From NCBI RefSeq assembly GCF_000344685.1, contig NW_006920420.1:326578-390577 (forward strand): a stretch of 64,000 nucleotides of DNA, given 5' to 3'. Within the stretch, counting starts at the first letter, position 1. The number at the start of each line of letters is the position of its first letter. Below are positions 11,077 to 21,894 of the stretch, piece after piece. Origin of the DNA: Gloeophyllum trabeum ATCC 11539 (lineage: Eukaryota > Basidiomycota > Agaricomycetes > Gloeophyllales > Gloeophyllaceae). The notes under the pieces were generated by a model. The model saw only the letters and a program-made list of their open reading frames with translations, was not told the origin of the DNA and made no database searches. The translations under genes were made by a program, and so were the position numbers.

Positions 11077-12503
11077 ATGCCCTGGGTCTGTCCAAACCTT
11101 GCTGTGCACAGCCTTAATGTCGCGGTACTAGATGGCAGGTGCCACACGACGGAGCTCATCCAACCACTACTTTCGGGGTTGCGGGTGCGGGCTACATCAA
11201 AGACTACCTCGCGAGAACAGGAGAATGCACATAGCGTTTCTCCTTTGCTTCGACTACCGGTGGAGCTGTTACATGCTGTCCTACAAAACATGACGAACCT
11301 TGGGGATCTTTGTGCTGTGAGGGACACAGGCAGGTGGCTGCGCGACATCGTGCCCCTCCCATCATTTCGGAGCGTCCAGTTGCAGCGAACGCTGCGAGAC
11401 GCGAATGCCCTGGGGCGGATAATGTGCGCTCCGGAGCTGTGTTTGCCTGTCACAAGCATCAGCTTTGACTACAATGCGACAGACGGCGAAGACGAGAAGT
11501 ACTCTCACAGAAAACCAGGGAGATTCGGTGTGTCTCGATCCACTCCAAGCGTGTTCTTGCTAACAGATGAATCCTAGTAGTGCCCTCCCTCCTAGAGCCA
11601 GACGTCTTGCTTCAGGCGTGGATATCCGCCTTTCTGCAACTTCGGCGAGCGCCATCTCTGCACACGCTGCATCTGAGGTTCAACAACATCGTCGATACGC
11701 AGCCCATGATCAACGCTGACGAACTCGTTACTTATCCCGTGCAATTTCAGCACCGCTTGCTGACCACGATAGCGCGATGCGCCCCCTCGACGGTGTCTGC
11801 CCTGTTCCTGGGGAACATCTCCCCCATCACGCACAGCGTGTACCACAGCCGAGCATTCGCCGATTTAATAGACCAGTTGACAGTGTTCTCGCTTACCACC
11901 GCGTCACTATCATGCAATAACAAACGTTGTTTGGCGTTCTCCAACGCACTGGCAGACTTCTGGTTCACGACCATCCCGAAAGTGCTCTCCCGGGCGCGCA
12001 ACCTGGAATCACTGACCCTTCGGAGCGGCGGCTGCGAAGAAGGGTTCGTACCCATCGAAGCGGGCATCCGCGGCATACGTCTTCCCCGTCTCAGGACGCT
12101 GCGCCTACAGAACATCTCGTTCGGCCTCGGGTTGAAGAGCATGACCGAGTGTCGTCTGGAGGACTTTATTCTGTGTCATCGAGATACCCTGGAATGTCTG
12201 GACGTGTCCGGCTCTTTCCTCTGGACTATGCGCGAGGTGCCTTGTCTCACTTGGGCCCAGATGTTCGACAGGTTCGCGGCGCAACTACCCTGTCTCACTC
12301 ACTTTGTCAGCCATCTATGTCGTTCTTCGCATATACCTCCTGCAGATCCGCTGGTCGCCGATTGGTCCACCAACCCTCCGCAGAAGGGCGGCGGCGGTTT
12401 CGGTTATTCTAGGGGTGGTATCCCTTCGTCAATACTACAAGAGGATGAAGCTGCGCTTCGGCGACTCACTGCGGTCATTCAAAACCGCGGGTGGAGCACT
12501 TAG
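11077..12503 (+). CDS. F-box domain protein
   Basis: Exon 1 is 11077-11527 and exon 2 is 11578-12503; the 50-bp GT-AG intron keeps the frame, giving 458 residues. An F-box-like helix set starts around residue 63 with LLRLPVELLHAVLQNMTNL and continues through a region ending PLPSFRSVQL. The remainder has leucine-rich spacing (SLHTLHLRFNN, ESLTLRSGG, LRTLRLQNIS) typical of agaricomycete F-box proteins that recruit targets to SCF ubiquitin ligases. The target is unknown. Such genes are strongly expanded in this fungal class. The start is the first ATG of the open frame; an upstream exon cannot be excluded. Confidence 0.7.
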
Positions 12504-12876
12504 GCCCGCTCGACCTGTCGCAGCCGCTGTGATCCCTTAGGTGGTTATCAGGGATAGATACCTTCACACTGAGCGACTTTAAAGTCTAAGTATATCGCAA
12601 ACGTTGCTTACACGTAACAGCTCCTTCACTCGCCTATGATCATGCCCATATGTATACTGTACCCGACTTTCTGTGTCCCAATGCTATCTAGTCGGTATCA
12701 TGTGAGATCCGTAAGATTACTTTGCGAGTGGGATTTAACCGCACTTGTGATATGGTAAGTTTCCCCACAGGTTGCAGCGGCGCGTAAGCTCAATAAGCTG
12801 GTCACACAGAAGAGGACATGAACATTCGTCATGTCTCACTACTCATACAAAATGCTACTGGGGCCTAACACCCTTC
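12504..12876. other. Short convergent intergenic region
   Basis: This is the space between the 3' ends of the F-box gene (+) and THI5 (-). No features are recognised. Confidence 0.5.
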
Positions 12877-14583
12877 TCAAGCAGCCACTGCGACGGCCGG
12901 GCTCGCAGCCGAAATATTGATAGCGGGTGCGCCACTCAGCACTCCTCCCTTAGCCTTAACTTCCTCCTGTTTAGCCGCGACGATACGCTGGTTCTCGTCG
13001 GGGTCCGCAACGTCCGGGTTACGCGGCCAAGACAGATAGTCGTTGGAGTAGTTCGGCTCAAACTCTTGCCCAACCACACCGAGGCGCTTACAATAATTGG
13101 TGACCTTATGCCAGTCCTGCCATCACGATATTTTAGTTCAGGTCGAGATAGTTCTGACGTGCTGGACTTACGCGAGGCACGTTGGCACAATCCATTGACA
13201 TGTAGGTGAAGCTACGCTCGAAAATCTTCGCATTCAGCGGCGTGTTCATCGACTTCTTGAACAACTTGTACTCCTCCCAGGCTTGGGCTGGCTGGGCGAA
13301 GAGGTAGTCGGCAGCCTTTTTCACTGCACGCATGAACGCCTTGACTTTCTCTGGGTTTGCCTTGAGGAAGGGCTCATTGGCGATGTATACTTATACATCC
13401 GCATCGGCATCAGGCCAATGGGCTCACAGGAGCGACAGTGCAAGACGTACGGATGGAACAGAAGCAGCAGCAACCCAGTTCGGCCAGCTGATCGATTCGC
13501 AGCATCTTTACATCGCTAGGAGGGCGCTACCCTAAAGGTGAGTACGATGGAATACATATTTCCGGGCTTCACTTACGCCCCGTTCCTTCAGCCACTCCTC
13601 GAGCTCGCATTGCTGAACGTTCTCTAAGCCTATCCCAGCATCAATGCTCCCGTTGATGATGGCTTGGGACACATTCATGCCGACTCGGATAGCCTGGTAG
13701 TCGCTCGGTTTCATACCATAATACCTAGTGAGCTCGTCGATCTGACGCAGAATAAGTTGCTCTCTACAATGGCTCGTTTCAGGTGTGGCGAAACACACCT
13801 GGACCTTTCCGAATTCACCAACGTATCCGATGCGCTTGCCCTTGAGGCTACGGAAGTCGGAGGTCACGCCCGATCCCTCAAGGTATATGACTCCGGTGAA
13901 AGGCTGTCAATCAGGTCAGTACTCCCCAGACGAAAATTAACCCAGGCAGTGCCACTCTCGACGCATGCATGAACATGATCCGATGATGACGGTATGGCTC
14001 TCAGCCTGGCCCTTGACAGGGACGCAGACACCCGTGTGCACTACCATGCTAAGGCGTACATTACCGGAGCACGGTGGAAAGCATGTTCATGTCACAGCGT
14101 CCCCCGGAAAGCGAGCTGCTGGGTCTACGCAAGACAAACCTCCTATGCAGCGAGGACGGTCAGCGGGTTCCTGTGATGGATGACTGCGCAAGAGAGGACA
14201 AGACGTACGTCCATCAAAGTTCCTACGGAGCGGATGGGGAAGCCACGAGCGGCGCCGGCGATACTAGACACTGCTTAGAAGGTCTTGCGATTAGTTCAGT
14301 CTCAATGCGAATCATACGTGTGGATCATGGCTTTGGCGCCCATGTCGATCTTTCCTGAGCCGATGATTTCGGTCACGTCGGAAGGGTCGTTCGGTTCTGC
14401 GAAATCCAGAAGCACGGCATTTAGAATCTCGTGGCTCATCTGGAACGAATGAATGAGCTCACCGATTATAGCGACTTTGATACCTTCTTCGGCGAAGTAA
14501 CCCTTCGACTGAGCGAGGAAGATGGGCGCATGGTACGGCGTTGCATGCCAATTCAAGAGGAACGTAATCTTGTCAGTCGACAT
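12877..14583 (-). CDS. THI5: 4-amino-5-hydroxymethyl-2-methylpyrimidine phosphate synthase (THI5/NMT1)
   Basis: This enzyme builds the thiamine pyrimidine (HMP-P) from PLP and an active-site histidine of its own chain in an iron-dependent single-turnover reaction. Exons on the minus strand are 14583-14463, 14396-14318, 14263-14209, 13903-13799, 13741-13577, 13526-13451, 13389-13172 and 13116-12877, giving 352 residues. Landmarks are the N-terminal [12 protein letters not shown], Lys62 (PLP lysine) and His66 (pyrimidine donor) in KAMIHT, YVGEFGK, the iron-binding GCCCFC, and WPRNPD near the end. Seven of the eight family blocks join through 50-66 bp introns. The third intron (13904-14208) is 305 bp and holds a candidate TPP riboswitch. 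The conserved Glu of DEPFTG is missing from this model and is supplied only if GAG at 14140-14142 is a 3-nt micro-exon. Confidence 0.92.
13945..14045 (-). promoter_or_regulatory. Candidate TPP riboswitch aptamer inside a THI5 coding intron
   Basis: Reading the minus strand, GGUAGUGC (14045-14038) pairs with GCACUGCC (13952-13945) as an 8-bp P1. Between them come ACGGGUGU (P2 5' side), a P3 hairpin CUG..CCCU-GUCA-AGGG..CAG, the core GCUGAGA with CUGAGA at 14004-13999, and AUACCGU (P2 3' side). Then follows GAUC-AUG-UUCAUG-CAU-GCG, which has the spacing of the consensus GAUC-UGG-AUAAUG-CCA-GCG P5/L5 module. The total is 101 nt, the usual aptamer size. Deviations are a weak P4 (UCG/CGA in place of CCU/AGG), L5 UUCAUG instead of AUAAUG, and one bulge in P2. 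Fungal NMT1 and THI4 genes are known to carry TPP aptamers in introns, where they control splicing. Position, topology and host gene all agree, but the divergent P4/P5 lowers certainty. Confidence 0.55.
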
Positions 14584-15183
14584 GGTAGTGCGAAAGCTGA
14601 AGTCCTGAGTGACAGAGCGGTCTTCAGATGGGAGGACCTGGTGAAGGGATAGGGCGGGGCCCGTTTTATAACAATTTGCCTCTGCTGAAGGCTTCTACGG
14701 AAAACCGGCATGACAAGTCCCATAACGAAGCCGAGCTACGATGGGGACAGATATATCTTGATAGGCATTGGACGATAACGAGGGATATCGCCGACACGAG
14801 GAGCAAACAGCAATCGCAACTGGTCAAACTCGGAGGAACGTGCAAGGAAACGGCTGCATCTGCTCCAAAGTCGGGAGCTCTTACAATTGGGACGTAACTC
14901 TGGAATGGTCTGTGATCTGTTGATATTCTTTCAAGATGCGAGTCCGCGGATCGTACACTTCGAAGTATCCACGCTTCGTCTTGAACAACATTCGGCATAC
15001 TCTATTTCGTGAGAACGCTGCGTCCAGAGCAAATTGATAAGCATTAAGCAAGAACATGAAGCGGACGATGACAATATTACAGTTCAGGATCAGGCACGCC
15101 TATGGCAAACATTACTCGGAAGGCACGTTGCCCGATGCACTCATTCCCCTTGAACAAGGCTCGGAAGACCATCTCATGATGTA
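14584..15183. other. THI5 upstream region
   Basis: This 600-bp region should hold the THI5 promoter. I looked for a second TPP aptamer here and see no CUGAGA core near the ATG. No gene is recognised. Confidence 0.45.
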
Positions 15184-15429
15184 CTACTTGCTCCTCGAAT
15201 CTTCTGACTGCAATATCGAGGGCAACAGCTTTGGGACATCTTTCCACGTATCACGCAATTGACTCGGACGCCCAAACAGCCCGCCGAATCTTGGGCTTGT
15301 CTTTATTGCGCATCCTGTACTATGGTTGATCCGACCCAAGAATGCAGCGACAAGTCCAGGACAACCAACAATACAGATCGGACACCCTTCCGCGGTAGAA
15401 GTGGACCGGAAACGTATTGCATAATGCAC
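15184..15429 (-). pseudogene. Remnant of an F-box/LRR C-terminus
   Basis: The minus frame contains LVAAFLGRINHSTGCAI and then DTWKDVPKLLPSILQ, ending in SRSK and a stop. The intact neighbour (stop at 15468) ends VAALLARIIHPGCV ... DKWAEVRNLLPTML ... RSER and a stop. Spacing and residues match over the last 50 or so positions. This looks like the tail of a duplicated paralog left directly downstream of the intact gene, without any F-box or repeat region. Confidence 0.4.
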
Positions 15430-15467
15430 TCCCGCGGCCCTTCGGTCAAGGCGCGGAGAGAGGACAT

Positions 15468-17034
15468 CTATCTCTCGCTCCTCACGTCATGAACCAATCG
15501 CAACATCGTGGGCAGCAGGTTACGGACTTCTGCCCATTTGTCGAGCATCGGACGTCTAGTCGTGGTAGATTGCCAGCTTTTTCTCAATACGCATCCAGGA
15601 TGGATGATTCGAGCCAACAATGCAGCTACCTGTGGAGGATCGGAGATATGTGATGCCCCGACGGATATTCCTTCCAGATGATAGAACGGCAGGCCATGTT
15701 CCGGGATGACCACGTCGCCAGCAGAAGTTCCGTCCATATACAGTCCGAGTTCTCCAAGTCTCGGGCAATGGCTCACAAAGGTCACCAATGACTGCAAAGT
15801 CATTGCTGGCCGTTGCTCTTCCGGCGGGTCCGCGTTCAAGTTTATACGAATCAATCCAGGCAAGGCTCTTGCCAACACTTCCACATCGCCGTCTGTGAGA
15901 CCCAACGCACGGTCGTGGCGTAATGTAAAACTTTCCAGCAGTCTACACTGCATCAAAGGTTTGAGGTCATCGAGAGACACTGGGATAGCTTCGTCTGCCT
16001 GATTTTCCGGGGCTTGGTAGTCTGTGTCGAGATAGAGGGTTTTAAGAACAGGGCATTTTGTCGCGATGAGTCCCAGGAGATCCTGGATGATGCCTGTCCT
16101 CGAGTATGCAGCCTCATTCAGGCAGAGCATCGTGAGTCGCTCGAAGTGGACATCTGACTTGAACATATGGATGAGGTCTGACATGTGTAATCTCAAAATC
16201 AGGGTCTCGAGGCTGGGGAAAGCGGCGGCTGTGAGGTTGGGATAGAGGCGCATATCCATGTCGCCATCACCCGAAAATGTAATAGTTTTGAGCATCACCC
16301 TGGATGATAGCTCCTGTAGCACCTCAGATGTGGCGCAGAAGCAAGGGATGGTGACCTCTTCGAGTTTCTTTAGACCACGAAGGAGATGAAGGATCTGCGG
16401 TCCAATCCACTCGTCCCCCGATATATCCAGGTATCCTAGATATGGCGCTCTTTTGATAGTGTGGAAGACAAAGGATGACAGAGAGTGCGCAGGGTCCGCA
16501 GCCAGATCATCAGAGAAGGTGATCAGCAGAGATTCGACTTTGTCATGCATGAAATACGTCAAGGTCGCAAGTGTCTCCAGGTCTTCCGCAGCCCATTCCA
16601 GGCGACGGAGGTTGGGGAAGAGCGCCCCTTGATCATTCGTCATTGCAAGCATTGGAAATAGCTTGCGAGCATATCTATTTTGTCTGAATTTCGGATAGTA
16701 GATGACGGAGCGTATCCTGGACGTGTAATAGCGGAACCGCTCCCAATCGTCGGGCCCAGGGAGGTATTGAAGAGTCTGTGGAGGTAGATATACTATTTTA
16801 ACGGATTTTCAGGCACCCCGAGATAGGAGTACCTACACCGTTGTTGGACCCCTCTGTAAGGGGTCCCATAATGCGGAATAACGGTTCTAGGTCTTCGACT
16901 TCCTCCCAAAGGATGTCGAGCACAATCTCCGCCCAATACTTGCATACAAATATACAAGGGTGCTGATATCCGGGTTCCACTAGACATTCTATGACGAACT
17001 GCAAGAGCTCGGGCACATCGAACATCCGGTGCAT
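15468..17034 (-). CDS. F-box/LRR-type protein
   Basis: Exon 1 (17034-16837, 66 codons) carries a short F-box-like module: VPELLQFVIECLVEPG, then FVCKYWAEIVLDILWEEVEDLEPLF. A 61-bp intron joins it in phase to exon 2 (16775-15468), for 501 residues in total. Exon 2 opens with PGPDDWERFRYYTSRIRSV, then runs through irregular leucine-rich repeats (LRRLEW, LETLILRLHMSDL, LKTLYLDTD, LLESFTLRHD) and ends with a basic tail. The same two-exon design (short F-box exon, W-x-RF-x-Y start of exon 2, LRR body) is seen at 35238-36979 and 53820-56089, so the three are paralogs. The likely role is substrate recognition for an SCF ubiquitin ligase; targets are unknown. Confidence 0.8.
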
Positions 17035-18305
17035 GGCTACAACACAGCGTACATGTAACGCACGCGCAAACTAGAGAACTCGACGGGCTTACCCTCTCAC
17101 CAGATCCTGGGTTCCACCAGAAATATTATTAAACAGATTCCTGGACAGATGCTGGCGGGCAATAGCTTCTGGCTCGCCAAACGTTCGCGAACACGAAGGC
17201 CGACGAGTACTTACCGGTCCGGACAACTCACAGCGTGACGTCACGTGAGCGCGTCGACGCGTCTTTGCCACTGCCTGAGTGCCACAGCCGCGCGTAGTTC
17301 TTTGCTCGGGTTCTTACAACGTACAGTCGAATCTCACTTAACACATAGCTCCCATAACCAATAATCCCCTCTAATCCATAGTTTTTGGCTTCCACCGAGT
17401 TGGTAAATAACCACTAAAAACCCATAACTCTCCCATAACCCATAACCCATACCCTTTTGGGCGGTCAAAACCCATAGTTTGAGCTGTTTTTAGGCCTATC
17501 AGACGCATATGTATGCCCATTTCAGAGCCTTTTACTATTATTTTGACCATTTTTTTTTACCAGCATCTCACTGCATTGAACCGAAAATGCCCCTCCTTTG
17601 GGAGGGGTTCTGGCACCCTTGAATTGCGTCGCACGTCGCACCGGCAAACTCCGGCGTGCTATGTTTGGCTCTAATGGCGCCACTACTGAACAAGGACTTA
17701 GCCATGGTCGGGCATGCATCTCAATATTCACACTCAAGTCCCTCTCAACTATGTAATTAGTGTTAGTTTGTGGATGCCACAAGGTACAGGTGAAGGGCTA
17801 TTTGGAGGTAAAACTTAGAGGCATAGGGAGAGCATAGTATCAAACATAGATCCTTGTACCTCAAAACTTTTGGGTGTTGGCTTGAGAAGGATTTGAGTGT
17901 ATGTGCACTCCATCTAACATGTGTATTCAATCATTCTAGTTTTCTGGGTCTCCATGCCGTACATAAGTCCATGACAATTTACAAATAAGTAGAATCAAGA
18001 ATTTCCATGTTATTCCATGGCTTATGATCATGAGGCCCAACAGACTGTAAGATAAAACTATGATGTGAGATGGATGCCAGATGTCCAGGCGTCAGATACA
18101 CACCATTAGACATTTTTGGAGAGGGGATAAGTATCTCTTAGACTACAACAGCACAGGACATTCTAGATGGAGCTTGACTGAAAGAGAACCGGGGAAAACT
18201 TGGGTCCCCTATATACTGTATGATTTCGAGAACGTCCAGGCGACTGGGAGGTTCGCCCGCCGAACGCGTTCGCGAACGTGTTCGGCGAATGTCTGGGCAC
18301 GTGAG

Positions 18306-18714
18306 GGGATGCCACGCCACCTGAGCCTGGGGAATCGCCACACCGCAACTGTTATTGAGCGAGAAAGGCAATGGCGGCTATGCTTTCAATCCATAAAATA
18401 CAGTTTGTTATGCACATATTATTGTACCATACCAGGGATATTGATGACGTGAATAGAGTAGTTTCCATGAATTCAAGTTGTCCATCACATTTTCAATGCA
18501 ATGCCAGTAGTATTGACCATGGAAACTGTTAGGGGGAGGGCACGGAAGGGGCTTCAATGGGTTCGTGTGACCCCAATTGGACAGACAGCTTCGATTACTC
18601 ACCACATTTTTTTTTACAATAACCCAGCAATTTCAATCTCACAGACTGATACAATAAACTTACAAGTTAAAACCATCAGGCTATGCAGATTTTATCATTC
18701 CCGCTACCGTAGGT
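18306..18714 (+). repeat. Left copy of gap-flanking duplication
   Basis: These 409 bases, from GGGATGCCACGCC to GCTACCGTAGGT, run up to the N gap. The same sequence with two single-base insertions (an extra G near 19613 and an extra A near 19644) begins directly after the gap at 19582. The palindrome at 18259-18286, GCCGAAC..GTTCGCGAAC..GTTCGGC, lies just upstream. Confidence 0.9.
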
Positions 18715-19581
18715 NNNNNNNNNNNNNNNNNNNNNNNNNNNNNNNNNNNNNNNNNNNNNNNNNNNNNNNNNNNNNNNNNNNNNNNNNNNNNNNNNNNNNN
18801 NNNNNNNNNNNNNNNNNNNNNNNNNNNNNNNNNNNNNNNNNNNNNNNNNNNNNNNNNNNNNNNNNNNNNNNNNNNNNNNNNNNNNNNNNNNNNNNNNNNN
18901 NNNNNNNNNNNNNNNNNNNNNNNNNNNNNNNNNNNNNNNNNNNNNNNNNNNNNNNNNNNNNNNNNNNNNNNNNNNNNNNNNNNNNNNNNNNNNNNNNNNN
19001 NNNNNNNNNNNNNNNNNNNNNNNNNNNNNNNNNNNNNNNNNNNNNNNNNNNNNNNNNNNNNNNNNNNNNNNNNNNNNNNNNNNNNNNNNNNNNNNNNNNN
19101 NNNNNNNNNNNNNNNNNNNNNNNNNNNNNNNNNNNNNNNNNNNNNNNNNNNNNNNNNNNNNNNNNNNNNNNNNNNNNNNNNNNNNNNNNNNNNNNNNNNN
19201 NNNNNNNNNNNNNNNNNNNNNNNNNNNNNNNNNNNNNNNNNNNNNNNNNNNNNNNNNNNNNNNNNNNNNNNNNNNNNNNNNNNNNNNNNNNNNNNNNNNN
19301 NNNNNNNNNNNNNNNNNNNNNNNNNNNNNNNNNNNNNNNNNNNNNNNNNNNNNNNNNNNNNNNNNNNNNNNNNNNNNNNNNNNNNNNNNNNNNNNNNNNN
19401 NNNNNNNNNNNNNNNNNNNNNNNNNNNNNNNNNNNNNNNNNNNNNNNNNNNNNNNNNNNNNNNNNNNNNNNNNNNNNNNNNNNNNNNNNNNNNNNNNNNN
19501 NNNNNNNNNNNNNNNNNNNNNNNNNNNNNNNNNNNNNNNNNNNNNNNNNNNNNNNNNNNNNNNNNNNNNNNNNNNNNNNNN
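18715..19581. other. Assembly gap (867 N)
   Basis: This is an unbroken run of N between two near-identical flanks. The two flanks may be one sequence assembled twice. Confidence 0.99.
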
Positions 19582-19992
19582 GGGATGCCACGCCACCTGA
19601 GCCTGGGGAATCGGCCACACCGCAACTGTTATTGAGCGAGAAAAGGCAATGGCGGCTATGCTTTCAATCCATAAAATACAGTTTGTTATGCACATATTAT
19701 TGTACCATACCAGGGATATTGATGACGTGAATAGAGTAGTTTCCATGAATTCAAGTTGTCCATCACATTTTCAATGCAATGCCAGTAGTATTGACCATGG
19801 AAACTGTTAGGGGGAGGGCACGGAAGGGGCTTCAATGGGTTCGTGTGACCCCAATTGGACAGACAGCTTCGATTACTCACCACATTTTTTTTTACAATAA
19901 CCCAGCAATTTCAATCTCACAGACTGATACAATAAACTTACAAGTTAAAACCATCAGGCTATGCAGATTTTATCATTCCCGCTACCGTAGGT
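19582..19992 (+). repeat. Right copy of gap-flanking duplication
   Basis: These 411 bases repeat 18306-18714 with only two homopolymer-length differences. After the shared GCTACCGTAGGT the sequence continues into unique DNA with AGTGGGTC. Confidence 0.9.
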
Positions 19993-20686
19993 AGTGGGTC
20001 TTGGACCCCCCGGCCGTTCGTACAGTAGGAAACCTGCGATCGTTTCAAGATCTACGCGATTTATTTGACACTATTTGGTGCTTAACCGTATATGGTGAAC
20101 GGCAAGAGCGGGACAGGGCTTTGGACCAATCAAAGGTGGGGTCCTTGAAGGACCCCGATAGTCATGCCATGTGTCATTCTCTTGCCCTTTATAGCCAAGG
20201 TGGCGGATGATTGTCAATGGACTCAGAGACAGAACTGACCTTGCTCGGGGCCTTGGACCTTGCGGTCTCAAGGTGAAATCAGAATACTCTGATGTCAGTT
20301 GTTTTGCATATGTAACTTGTATTCTTGAAACCTGAGGGAGGGATGAGTGGACATCTCTCAGGACCCCAGGCCATTGAGTTGAATGCTCAGTCAGAAATAA
20401 TTGCTGGAACACAGCTACTTTCGCAAAATAGATAGAATGACACTGCTCAGGATGTAAAGTGTTCAACTTGCTACCAAATATCATCTATATCTACGGTAGC
20501 GGGCTCTGCCGTGCTCACACGGCCCTACCGCCTTATAAGCAGAAGGGGTACGCGTCTGTGGCCGGTGGACAGAGCCACAGAATCGACACGCGCCCACGTG
20601 CACCGTGGTGTGGTTCTCACGTTCGCATTTGCAGTTCGCGAACGCGTTCGGCGGTGTGACCTCCCAGTGGGGTCGACTTTCAGATG

Positions 20687-20906
20687 ATTTCGATCTATTC
20701 GGCGGTCACGCGTCACAGGGGTACCTGCCGAAGACGAAATCTGGCGTTTGTCACCGGTCACAGGGCCTCTGGGATCGTGAGACTTACCATATATGGTATC
20801 AGAAGCTGGCCTGCGGCGCCACTTCGCACCATATATAGTAAAATGCCGAAATGACGAATCGGTCAGATGAGTCACACGTCACACCGCCTGCCGAATAGAT
20901 CGAAAT
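20687..20906. repeat. 220-bp inverted-repeat block nested in the large element
   Basis: ATTTCGATCTATTCGGC at 20687-20703 is exactly inverted at 20890-20906, and the adjoining CGG and GTCACGCGTCAC are imperfectly mirrored. No coding frame is present. It may be a small nested MITE or part of the subterminal structure of the host element. Confidence 0.45.
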
Positions 20907-21255
20907 GGTACAGTATATTACTAACAATATCCCTAGCATTATCTTACATGGTAGAAATACTGTCCTTATAAATTTGTCGACCTCGTGTAGCAGCCACAAC
21001 ATCTTGAACTTAGTGCAAGTTCTCAAGGTCAATTTCTTGAACAAAGGAGGGGTAAGTTGCCGGCGCCAGACGGCGCTTCACGAGTGATGTCCGTATGGTG
21101 CTATATACCCATAGGTCCGGAGTATGCCAGGGCAGACCCTCGGTTGTCACGCTCCCCGCCAGTGTCACAATAGGTCACACTCTGGTAATGCTCCCTAAAA
21201 ACCCATAACTTTGGGGTTCCACCGACCACTATGGGTTGAGGGAGATTCGACTGTA

Positions 21256-21894
21256 CTCCAGTATTACATCAAGAGCCGCGACAAGGTTTTACACCCTCCA
21301 TATATTACGGCAGTACAGCTTCCCCGCAGTACGCACCAGCCAATTGCCCCTGCTGAATATTCTAGGTCCGAGAAAACATGGGATATGGCCAATTACTAGG
21401 TCCAGAATCCTTCAGCATGCATGTTTTCAAATCCAACCGTCCCTGGGGTTGCTCATGTACGTCGCAACGCACAAGGAATGGTCCTCGGGTCATCAAGAGA
21501 GCCCGTCTGAGCTGCCCCGGCCAACCTGTCGGCAGTCAGTGAGCGCTCGCGTCTGCGCGTCAATGAAGGCGGCACGGGAGTCGAGGAAAGACGATGCCCA
21601 TGCCTTCGGCATTGCAGTGATGGGCCTTTCCCTGCCGCCTTTCTTGCCGGGTCAGACAGAATAAAGAGCGGCGTGAAGCTTTGTGATCAGAAGCAGCGAA
21701 AAAGTCCGTCGGGCTCAAATACAGGGGCGCGGGCTCCCCGCTTCCATGGCTACCCAAAAACGCAAAACAATCAGCAACACCACAAATATGCAGGACCCTG
21801 GCGAAAGCCGCGTGGAGTTTGATGAGCCTAGGATCGGACGGCTCGACTCCGACGTCGGCGTGGATCTCGACGCCGGCTTCCTTTGCTCCGTTGC
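21256..21894. other. Intergenic, nothing firm
   Basis: Open frames of up to about 140 codons start inside the transposon end and show no family motif. A short frame from ATG 21746 (50 codons, MATQKRKTISNTT...) has no recognisable relative. Confidence 0.4.

Larger units (their letters stand above)
17324..21253. mobile_element. Candidate 3.9-kb TA-flanked DNA transposon (pogo-like ends)
   Basis: The left end starts CAGTCGAATCTCACTTAAC at 17324; the right end is its inverted counterpart finishing GGGAGATTCGACTG at 21253. TA lies outside both ends (17322-17323 and 21254-21255). The first 25 bases match with four differences (at two adjacent and two separate positions), and both ends continue with repeated CCCATAAC motifs. 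No transposase frame is visible in the 3.06 kb that is sequenced, so the copy is either non-autonomous or its gene lies in the N gap (18715-19581). The right end shares the GTGGTCGGTGGAA block with the 62-bp palindrome at 4388. Grouping both ends as one element is inference. Confidence 0.5.

Noticed and set aside
14584..14900. Search for a second TPP switch in the THI5 leader
   Set aside because: No CUGAGA core or GAUC...GCG module was seen near the start codon.
17424..17456. CCCATAACCCATAACCC runs that look telomere-like
   Set aside because: Unit and copy number do not match the fungal TTAGGG telomere; these are subterminal repeats of the transposon.
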